From the NCBI RefSeq assembly GCF_025642135.1, contig NZ_CP106793.1:496001-560000 (forward strand): a stretch of DNA of 64,000 bases, given 5' to 3'. This DNA is from Streptomyces cynarae. GTDB lineage: Bacteria > Actinomycetota > Actinomycetes > Streptomycetales > Streptomycetaceae. The notes beneath the pieces were generated by a model. The model searched no databases. It was not told where the DNA came from and worked only from the letters and a program-made list of their open reading frames with translations. Of the stretch, positions 57,701 to 64,000 are shown piece by piece. The stretch's first letter is position 1, and each line of letters opens with the position of its first letter. Position numbers and translations under genes: made by a program.

Positions 57701-57925
57701 ATGGTGGTCCAGCTCCTGCACCGCGCGGGTGTGCGGAGTGCTCATCTGCACCTCGCCTCGCTCGCCACCGTCGGCCTGTGCGTGACGCTGTGGGTGCGCG
57801 CGAAGACCGTCGACCAGGAGCAACGTGGGAACGCCGAGCGGCGCGCGCTCTTCGTGGGTCTGTGGCCGCCGACGCTGTGGCTGATCGGCGACTCGCTCGA
57901 AAGTCCGAGTGATCTCCTTGGGTGA
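57701..57925 (+). CDS. Small membrane-associated protein, function unknown
   Basis: The ATG at 57701, with CGGAGG upstream, encodes 74 residues: HLHLASLATVGLCVTLWVRA (one span), then a charged stretch and RRALFVGLWPPTLWLIGDSL (a second hydrophobic segment). It resembles short hypothetical Streptomyces membrane proteins. The last codons overlap the start of the DUF1990 gene by 17 bp, so the two are likely co-translated. Confidence 0.65.
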   Translation: MVVQLLHRAGVRSAHLHLASLATVGLCVTLWVRAKTVDQEQRGNAERRALFVGLWPPTLWLIGDSLESPSDLLG

Positions 57926-58640
57926 CTGGGCCTTCGGACGGCTCGACGCCGTAGAGGTGTGGCGAAACCTCACCGACGCGCGCGTGAACTACTCGACCGA
58001 CGAGGTACGCCGGCCGACCTGGAACATCGACGTCCACCGCACCGCGCTGCCCGAGGAGCGACCAGGCCCGCCTGAGCCGGCGGGCCCATGGGAACAAGCC
58101 TGCCGCCTGGTCCGCGACTACGAGTTCTCGCCGCCGGAGATCGTGCGAGCGCTCTACGACCCGGCCGCACCGCTGCTCGGCCGCGACATGCTGCTGGAGG
58201 CACGATTCCACGGCATGCGCTTCTACTGCGGTGTGCGCGTCACCGAGGTGGTGGACGAGACCCGCGCCGGGACCGACCGCGTCTGGGGATGGGCTTACGA
58301 GACCTTGGAGGGCCACCTGGAACGCGGCAAGGCCACCTACGAGGTCGTGAAGCGGCAGGACACCGGTGAGGTGCTGTTCGTGGTCTCATGCCATTCGCAG
58401 GGCGCCCCGACCCTGGACCGGATCACCTTCCTCGGTTGGCGCCTGTTCGGCCGCCGCACCCAGCTACGGTTCTATCGCAGGTGTGCCGAACGGCTGCGCC
58501 TGTTCGTCGAGGCCGCGCTGCGCGGCGAGCACCCGCTGCCCGGTGCTCCCTCCACAGTCGGGCGTCTGGTGTGTGCCCCCTCCGACGCGAGGACGCACCG
58601 CCGGGACGCGCTGGCGCTCCACCGGGTCGCCCCGGAGTGA
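57909..58640 (+). CDS. DUF1990 family protein
   Basis: The 243-residue protein uses a GTG start. EVWRNLTDARVNYSTDEVRR, PWEQACRLVRDYEFSPPEIV, RDMLLEARFHGMRFYCGVRV and WGWAYETLEGHLERGKATYE are characteristic of the DUF1990 family, predicted cytosolic SRPBCC-fold proteins. The C-terminal 40 residues are basic and unconserved. It follows the small membrane protein and is divergent from the related 56764-57585 gene. Confidence 0.82.
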   Translation: MISLGDWAFGRLDAVEVWRNLTDARVNYSTDEVRRPTWNIDVHRTALPEERPGPPEPAGPWEQACRLVRDYEFSPPEIVRALYDPAAPLLGRDMLLEARFHGMRFYCGVRVTEVVDETRAGTDRVWGWAYETLEGHLERGKATYEVVKRQDTGEVLFVVSCHSQGAPTLDRITFLGWRLFGRRTQLRFYRRCAERLRLFVEAALRGEHPLPGAPSTVGRLVCAPSDARTHRRDALALHRVAPE

Positions 58641-58710
58641 GGCGCAGGGGGCCGCTGGTGACGCCGAGCGAGGCGGCGACGGGCGACGCTGCGACGAGCG
58701 TCACGGTCGT

Positions 58711-58845
58711 GTGCCCTTGGCGGCGTGCGCTGGCACCATCATCGCGACCAGCACCGACTCCTACCGGCTCGTCAAGCACAACAAAGCCCTGGCCACCCGC
58801 TACGACAAACACGCCCGTCAATACCAGGCCATGATCAGGCCATGA
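58711..58845 (+). mobile_element. IS5-type transposase C-terminal remnant
   Basis: The frame ending at 58845 reads SYRLVKHNKALATRYDKHAR then QYQAMI. This is the RLK-NKALATRYDK-Y block at the end of IS5-group transposases. Only about 30 residues remain and no inverted repeat was found. A short duplication (CATGATCAGGCCATGATCA) lies at its end. Confidence 0.7.
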
Positions 58846-58872
58846 TCACGCTCACCATGCCGAGGGCACACG

Positions 58873-58914
58873 CAGGTGAGGGCGATACCGCTACCCGCGG
58901 ATCGCCCTCACCTG
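58873..58914 (-). terminator. 14-bp perfect hairpin after the immunity gene
   Basis: CAGGTGAGGGCGAT (58873-58886) pairs exactly with ATCGCCCTCACCTG (58901-58914) around a 14-nt loop, 30 bp past the stop of the minus-strand immunity gene. Confidence 0.85.
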
Positions 58915-58944
58915 GTACTCATCCCCGACGCGTGTGGAGCGAGG

Positions 58945-59541
58945 TCAGTCGCTCATCCCGGCATCTTCTTCGGAGTAGCTCAGCCCGATGACGCGCGCAT
59001 ACAGGTCGGCGAATTCCTCGCTGCGTTGCAAAGCCGCACGCTGGTTCAAAGGCACTGCACTGTCTGCCTCTCGAGCATCGGCTTCCAGGCCTTCGAAGTC
59101 GACCGTCGCCAACTCATGGCCCTCGGGCAGTTCCTCCTGCGCCATTTCGCCGCGCGCCTCTGCCAATTCGTCAGCACGTCCGAAGGCCTGGGCAAGCGCA
59201 TCTGTCTCCCCGGGCGCGAGAAGGAAGTCGAGCACCTCGGTGGCGAACACCAAGTGATCCGTGATTTCCGCCTCGAAGGGCGGTCCGTCCGGATCACAGG
59301 CCTCCAGCGCCTCGCTGACCTCGTCCCGAAGGCCTGCAAGGTCAGGAGCCTCTCCTTGAAGCACGGCACGAGCGGCTGACGTGGCGTGTGCCAGCGCGTC
59401 CCGGGCCTGCCCGAACCACTGCTGGAACTTGGGGTCGGTGTGCCAGCTGCAGTACCTGACGAGCAGCAATGCCGCCATGGTCTGCTTGCCTGCCTCGTCC
59501 AGCCGTGCCACGCGGGTCATGAGGTCCTCTGCTTCGCTCAT
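58945..59541 (-). CDS. Putative immunity protein for the Rhs toxin
   Basis: The 198-residue acidic, all-alpha-looking cytosolic protein (MTRVARLDEAGKQTMAALLL, EAEITDHLVFATEVLDFLLA, ALAQAFGRADELAEARGEMA) is rich in Glu/Asp. Its ATG at 59541 overlaps the stop codon of the Rhs toxin gene (ATGA), the usual toxin-immunity arrangement. It should bind and neutralise the toxin tip in the producer. I cannot assign it to a named Imm family. The role is inferred from position, size and acidity. A strong terminator follows. Confidence 0.75.
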   Translation of the reverse strand: MSEAEDLMTRVARLDEAGKQTMAALLLVRYCSWHTDPKFQQWFGQARDALAHATSAARAVLQGEAPDLAGLRDEVSEALEACDPDGPPFEAEITDHLVFATEVLDFLLAPGETDALAQAFGRADELAEARGEMAQEELPEGHELATVDFEGLEADAREADSAVPLNQRAALQRSEEFADLYARVIGLSYSEEDAGMSD

Positions 59542-62500
59542 GGCCTGAACATCCTCTCACCCATGTACTGGAATCGTCCGTTCACTGTCTGCACCCAGCC
59601 CTTGAAGGTCTCACCCACCAGAGCCATCGCGCGCGATCTGAGCGAATTCTCGCAGTAGGCACAGACGTTTCGGTTCGCAGCACCCCCCAATACCGTCCAA
59701 TTTTGCTTGTCGATGTAGTCGAGGGCCGTCATCTCCGCATGGCCCTTGCCGTTGGCGTAGACCTCACCCTCGCCCAGCTGATCCTTGATGGCCCGAGGGA
59801 CGTAACGTCGGTTCGAGGCGACGACGGTCTTCACATTGCCTTCGCCATCAACCGCCTTGACCACGGCAGTGGTGTCGTTCTTGTAGGCGTATCCACCATC
59901 GCCGTCCTCCGGGCCCTTCCACAGACCCTTGTGCAGTTCCGTCGCACGGTCGTACGCCTCCTTCTCGTAATCGCAGTTGTGGACCAGGACGGCAGCCGTC
60001 CCGGCCTCCACGTAGTACGTGTGGAGGGTGCCGATCGTGAGGTCGTAGGTCGTGGTGTTCGCGTGGTACAGGCGGACACCCGTGACCTGGGCCGTGCCGG
60101 TCGGCGTCTGGAGGACGTCGCCCGCCTTCAGATCCTTGGCCTCGACGAAGGCCGACTGGGTCTCGTCGTAGAAGGGGTGGTGGAAGGTCGTCGTCAGGTG
60201 TGCGTCGTGCGAACCCCTCGCCACCGGGCTGGAAGCCGCCACGGGCGCCGTCGCCGGCTGGTGCGCGTCGCCGTGACCGTGACTGGCCGACAGCGCGCCC
60301 AGAATCGCGGCCGATGCCGCCAGGCCGAAGCCCGCCTTGCGGGCCGCCTTGCGGGCCAGCGTCTTCACGTCGGCCTTCACCGACTGCTTGCCCGCAGACT
60401 TGCCGTCGGCCTTGACCTCGAGGTCCACGAAGTCGTGGTCCGTGTGGGTCACGATCACCGCGGTGACCTTGTGGGACTCCGTACCTGCGACGCCGGGAAC
60501 CGAGTTGGCGATGGTGTCGCCGACTCTGACCTGGTCGATGGCCTTGGTCGTGCCGCCGGCCATCAGCACCCGAGTACCTGCAGTGAAGCTGTGACAGGTC
60601 GCTCCGTCGGAATGCGACTGAGCCGAAGTCCCGGCTTCCTCCGCTTCCGCAGCGGATGCCGCTCCATCCGTGGCATCAGCCGCCGCTGATTCGCCGGCGT
60701 CCGTCACGCCCTTGCCGAACAGGCCGCCGACGACCTTCATCGCCTTCGGGGCCGCCTTGGCCAGCAGGGAGCCGCCGATCTTGCCGAGGATGCCGCCGGC
60801 CGCGCCGGCCACGGCACCCGTGACCGCCGAGCCCGCGAACGCACCGACGCTGCAGTCGCCGCCGCCGTTCTCCGCGCACTTGAAGCCCTGCTCGACCAGC
60901 GAGCCCGCCGCACCCGCGGCGGCCGCACAGCCGATCGAGCCGACGCCGCCGGTGATCGCCTCACAGCCGGCGAAGACCGCAGTGGAGACCACGAAGGAGG
61001 TGATCGCCGCGGCGTGGTGCTTGACGAACTTCGCCGCCGACTTCACGGCCTTGACGGTGGCGTGGTAGGCCGTCCTTGCCGCGTGGGCGACCGCGTGTGC
61101 GGCCTTCTTCACGGCGTGGGCGATCTTCTTCGCCGCCTTCTTCACCGCGTGCACCACACGGTGCACCGCATGCGAGATCTTGTGGTACGCGGAGTGAACC
61201 GCATGGACCACTCGGTGATAGATGCGTCTGACGTGTCTGGCCGCGTAGTGGTACACGCGCCGGACCACTCGCACGGTGGCGCGGTACACGTCCCGCACCC
61301 GGTGCGCGATCTTGTGCGCTGCGTGCTTGACCGCGTGGACCACCTTGCGGGCCACGTGCTTGATCGCGTGGTAGGCCTTGTGGACCGCGTGCTTGACGGC
61401 GTGCGCCACATGGTGGGCGACCTTCTTGGCCCCGCACACCACGTCGTACCAGGAGCAGTGACCCGAGTCGTCCGTACCCGCCAGCGGGTTGTCGTCGACG
61501 TAGGCGAACGGGTTCGCCGCCACCGAGTTCGGCACCGGGTCCAGCGAGACGCTGTCCTTGTTCAGGAACTGGCCCGTACCCGGGTTGTACCAGCGTGACG
61601 CCGTGCCCACGTCACCCGTGCCGGGCTCCGTCCAGCCGGACTGGAAGCCCAGGTGGCCGGCGATCGTGTTGGTCGGCGAGACCACCTTGCCGAGCGGGTC
61701 GTACGACACGGAGCCGGCCAGCGAGGTGGCACCCGAGGTGAAGGTGCCGACCACGTCGTTGTGCTGGTCCGTCAGGGCCAGGACACCGCTGCCGCCCGTC
61801 GGCTTGATGCCGACGATGCCGCCCGCCGGGTCGTAGCTGTAGGTGTAGTCACCGTCCGAGGCGATCGTGTTGTCCGCGCCGGAGTAGGCGAAGGTCCGGG
61901 TGGAGCCGGTGCCCGTGTCACGGTCGGAGACGTTCCGGCCGAGCGCGTCCAGCGTGTACGACTGCTCACCGGCGACGACCTGGCCGCCGAAGGCGTCCGT
62001 CTTGTACGCCACCGTGCCGGAGGCCGACGACTCCTGCGTCATCGTGCCGCGTGCCGAGTAGTCGTAGCTGTGCACTCCGTCCGAGGTCAGCTCGTCACGC
62101 TCGTCGTACGTGTAGACGTTCGAGCCGTTGCGGATGCGGTTGCCCGACGCGTCGTACGCGTACTGCGTGGTCGTCGTGCCGTTGTTCCACGACGTCAGGC
62201 GGTTGGCCCAGTCGTAGGTGTAGGTGTTCGACGACGCACCCGACACGCCCGTCGTCGTCTTCGACGTCAGGTTGCCGTTGTTGTCGTAGCCGTAGCCGAA
62301 GCTCGCCAGGGTCGTTGCGCCCTGGACCAGGGTGTCGCTGGTCAGCTCGTGCGCGCTGTTGTAGCCGAAGGTGCGGGTCTGCCCCGTCGATCCGTACTTG
62401 ATCGTCTTCAGCTGGTTCAGGTTGTCGTAGCTGTACGTCAGTTGCGTGCCCGTCGTGGCGTCGTTCAGGGACGACAAGCGGCCGGCCGTGTCATAGCCGT

Positions 62501-64000
62501 ACGCCGTCGTGCCCGCCGCGTCCGAGCGGGACGTCATCTGACCGTCGTTGTTGTAGGCGAAGCTGGACGAGCCGCCCGAGCCCGACGCCGTCAGCACATC
62601 GCTGCGGTCGTCGTAGGTGAACGAGTCGTGCGTGGCCGCCTGGTGGTCCACCGCTCCGGCGATGCCCGCCTCGTCGGTGTCCGCGGACAGCACCCGGCCG
62701 TCGGCGTCGTAGGTGAAGTGCCTTGTCGCGGAGGCCGCGTCGGCGCCCTGGCCGGACATCGACTTCAACTGACCCAGCGAGTCGTACGTCATCGACGTCG
62801 TCACGCCACCCGGCAGCGTCACGTTGGTGAGCTGGCCGTCCGCGTCGTAGGCGAAGGTCGTCGTCGAGTCGGCCGCCGAGGTGTACTTGGCGGTGGTCGG
62901 CTCGATCACCTTCTCCTGCTGGCCCCATGGCGTGTACGAGTACCGCCAGGAGTTGCCACGGCCGTCCGTGAAGCGCGTGCGGTTGCCCGCGGCGTCGTAG
63001 CCGAACGTCGTGGTGATCGACGTGGAGGCGTCGACCGGCTGGGTCTCCTGGGTGACGGTACCGGCCGCGTCGTAGGTGAAGTGGCTGGTGTGGCCGTTGG
63101 CGTCGGTGGAGGCGGTCAGGTTGCCGACACCGTCGTACTGCTGGTCGGTCTCCCAGAGCTTCGTGCCACTGGCGTCGTACTGCTTCGTCACGACCGGGTC
63201 CGCGGAGGCGTTGAAGTCAGTCTCGGTGTACGTGCCGTCGGCGAGAATCGTCTTCTGACGGTTGCCCATGAAGTCGTACGTGTAGCGGGTGGTGTTGCCC
63301 GCACCGTCCGTGACCGAGGTGATGTCACCGGTCCGGTTGTAGCCGTACGACGTGGTCACACCGCCCGGCGACGTCGTCGAGGCCAGGTGTGCTCCGAAGG
63401 GGTTGCCGGACGTGACCGCGTAGGAGTTCGTGGTCGTCAGCGTCTTCGTCGACGGGTAGCGCTCCAGCGTCGACTGCGTCAACTGCCGGCCAAGGAAGTC
63501 GTACGTGGCCTGGGTCTGCGCGCCGGTCGGATCCGTCGCGGACAGTTGGTCGCCGTCCGCGTCGTACGTCGCGTGCGTCTTCGTCCCGTCCGGCGCGGTC
63601 GTCTGGGCGAGGTTACCCATCTGGTCGTACAGGTAGGACGTGGTCTTGCCGCCCGGCGTGGTGACGGAGGTCTGGTTGCCCTCGCTGTCGTACGTGTACA
63701 CGGTGGTACCCGCGTTGGCGGTCGAGCCGCCGGCGGGGGTGTACGGCGGCAGGGTCTCGGAGACCTTGTTGCCCTCGGCGTCGTACGCCGTGGTGGTGAC
63801 CAGGCCGTTCGGGTCCTGCTCCTCGACGGCCTCACCGAAGGTGTTGAAGCCGCTGGTGGTGACCGGGTGCACGGTGGAGGCCGTGGTGCCGTCCGGCTCG
63901 GCCTGGACGGCGGGCGCGGTGGTGACCGCGAGGTTGCCCGCCTCGTCGTAGGAGTAGGTGGTGGTGTGCTGCTCGGCGTCCGTCATGGACGTCGGCAGGC
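59538..64000 (-). CDS. Rhs polymorphic toxin with Hint domain and deaminase-like tip (5' end outside window)
   Basis: At least 1,487 residues are visible and the reading is open at the right edge. From the edge to about 61.5 kb it is built of YD repeats (TYSYDEAGNLAVTT, TRYTYDFMGNRQKTILADGT), ending in the Rhs core GFQSGWTEPGTGDVGTASRW / YNPGTGQFLNKD. A His/Lys/Ala-rich basic segment (about 61010-61435) and a Gly/Ala hydrophobic stretch follow. Next is a Hint domain (CHSFTAGTRVLMAGG at 60596 to VLVHNC at 59973) that should self-cleave. The last 145 residues are the toxin. NGKGHAEMTALDYI and NVCAYCENSL give the HAE and C-x-x-C zinc motifs of nucleic-acid deaminases. Its stop overlaps the immunity gene. 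Confidence 0.92.
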   Translation of the reverse strand, partial: LPTSMTDAEQHTTTYSYDEAGNLAVTTAPAVQAEPDGTTASTVHPVTTSGFNTFGEAVEEQDPNGLVTTTAYDAEGNKVSETLPPYTPAGGSTANAGTTVYTYDSEGNQTSVTTPGGKTTSYLYDQMGNLAQTTAPDGTKTHATYDADGDQLSATDPTGAQTQATYDFLGRQLTQSTLERYPSTKTLTTTNSYAVTSGNPFGAHLASTTSPGGVTTSYGYNRTGDITSVTDGAGNTTRYTYDFMGNRQKTILADGTYTETDFNASADPVVTKQYDASGTKLWETDQQYDGVGNLTASTDANGHTSHFTYDAAGTVTQETQPVDASTSITTTFGYDAAGNRTRFTDGRGNSWRYSYTPWGQQEKVIEPTTAKYTSAADSTTTFAYDADGQLTNVTLPGGVTTSMTYDSLGQLKSMSGQGADAASATRHFTYDADGRVLSADTDEAGIAGAVDHQAATHDSFTYDDRSDVLTASGSGGSSSFAYNNDGQMTSRSDAAGTTAYGYDTAGRLSSLNDATTGTQLTYSYDNLNQLKTIKYGSTGQTRTFGYNSAHELTSDTLVQGATTLASFGYGYDNNGNLTSKTTTGVSGASSNTYTYDWANRLTSWNNGTTTTQYAYDASGNRIRNGSNVYTYDERDELTSDGVHSYDYSARGTMTQESSASGTVAYKTDAFGGQVVAGEQSYTLDALGRNVSDRDTGTGSTRTFAYSGADNTIASDGDYTYSYDPAGGIVGIKPTGGSGVLALTDQHNDVVGTFTSGATSLAGSVSYDPLGKVVSPTNTIAGHLGFQSGWTEPGTGDVGTASRWYNPGTGQFLNKDSVSLDPVPNSVAANPFAYVDDNPLAGTDDSGHCSWYDVVCGAKKVAHHVAHAVKHAVHKAYHAIKHVARKVVHAVKHAAHKIAHRVRDVYRATVRVVRRVYHYAARHVRRIYHRVVHAVHSAYHKISHAVHRVVHAVKKAAKKIAHAVKKAAHAVAHAARTAYHATVKAVKSAAKFVKHHAAAITSFVVSTAVFAGCEAITGGVGSIGCAAAAGAAGSLVEQGFKCAENGGGDCSVGAFAGSAVTGAVAGAAGGILGKIGGSLLAKAAPKAMKVVGGLFGKGVTDAGESAAADATDGAASAAEAEEAGTSAQSHSDGATCHSFTAGTRVLMAGGTTKAIDQVRVGDTIANSVPGVAGTESHKVTAVIVTHTDHDFVDLEVKADGKSAGKQSVKADVKTLARKAARKAGFGLAASAAILGALSASHGHGDAHQPATAPVAASSPVARGSHDAHLTTTFHHPFYDETQSAFVEAKDLKAGDVLQTPTGTAQVTGVRLYHANTTTYDLTIGTLHTYYVEAGTAAVLVHNCDYEKEAYDRATELHKGLWKGPEDGDGGYAYKNDTTAVVKAVDGEGNVKTVVASNRRYVPRAIKDQLGEGEVYANGKGHAEMTALDYIDKQNWTVLGGAANRNVCAYCENSLRSRAMALVGETFKGWVQTVNGRFQYMGERMFRP
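61010..61435 (-). other. His/Lys/Ala-rich cationic helix inside the Rhs protein
   Basis: About 140 residues consist almost only of Ala, His, Val, Lys, Arg and Tyr in a quasi-periodic pattern (AHHVAHAVKHAVHKAYHAIK ... VVHAVKKAAKKIAHAVKKAA). I count a single Asp and no Glu. The DNA shows the matching GTGGTACGCG/GCGTGCACC-like reiteration. It should be a long amphipathic or pH-responsive helix between the Rhs shell and the Hint/toxin part. Confidence 0.8.

Noticed and set aside
1..64000. tRNA, rRNA, riboswitch, CRISPR array, attachment site
   Set aside because: I scanned for cloverleaf ends, conserved rRNA blocks, regularly spaced repeats and integrase/att pairs and saw none.

Overview
The window looks like Streptomyces or a close relative. 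It is very GC-rich with strong third-position GC bias, many GTG starts with GGAGG-type ribosome binding sites, rare in-frame TTA (bldA-type) codons, many Sec/Tat-exported hydrolases with ricin-type (CBM13) lectin tails, LacI/ABC sugar loci and isoprenoid genes. Gene remnants are frequent (truncated GH3, frameshifted CMD, SDR tail, WD40 fragment, transposase stubs, two chimeric genes). This is what one expects of a chromosome arm, although the window alone cannot prove that location.

Layout. 0-5 kb: end of a dienelactone hydrolase, a lipoprotein, an EXORDIUM-like secreted protein and a secreted S53 peptidase. 5-16.3 kb: a pectin side-chain locus. One minus-strand operon encodes binding protein, two permeases, GH78 alpha-L-rhamnosidase and secreted GH43 arabinanase. 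It is followed by a LacI regulator and a divergent GH93-like exo-arabinanase. Near-identical 14-bp LacI-type palindromes lie before the ABC operon, before lacI and before the GH93 gene, so the three units look like one regulon. 16.5-26 kb: a second LacI gene, a MmyB-type regulator divergent from an MFS/cupin/alcohol dehydrogenase cluster with decayed members, a GH3 remnant, a GNAT enzyme, and a CGNR regulator divergent from an MBL hydrolase with three CCGTGAG boxes between them.

26.3-29.8 kb: a compact operon of ABC ATPase, permease, squalene/phytoene-synthase-like enzyme and polyprenyl diphosphate synthase. Two of its genes carry TTA codons. 30-37.7 kb: an alpha-glucoside locus (GH13, two permeases, binding protein, LacI) divergent from a GH32 beta-fructosidase. 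38-45.3 kb: an orphan FAD subunit, an SGNH esterase with lectin tail, a WGR-domain protein, and a second isoprenoid operon (91-aa protein, GGPP-synthase-like enzyme, MpaB/DUF2236 haem oxygenase). 45.4-58.9 kb: an Orn/Lys/Arg decarboxylase fused by rearrangement to a lectin-domain gene, an S1 protease, IS remnants, a SpoIIE phosphatase, threonine aldolase, an aldo/keto reductase, a LamG-plus-cysteine-hydrolase-like secreted protein, and a divergent DUF1990-type pair.

58.9-64 kb: the 3' part of a large Rhs polymorphic toxin (YD repeats, a strikingly His/Lys/Ala-rich cationic helix, a Hint autoprocessing domain, a deaminase-like toxin tip). Its stop codon overlaps the start of a putative immunity gene. 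The most promising unexplained elements are this toxin/immunity pair with its cationic segment, the TTA-bearing ABC/phytoene-synthase-like/prenyl-synthase operon, and the MpaB/prenyl-synthase/91-aa operon. No tRNA, rRNA or CRISPR array was seen.
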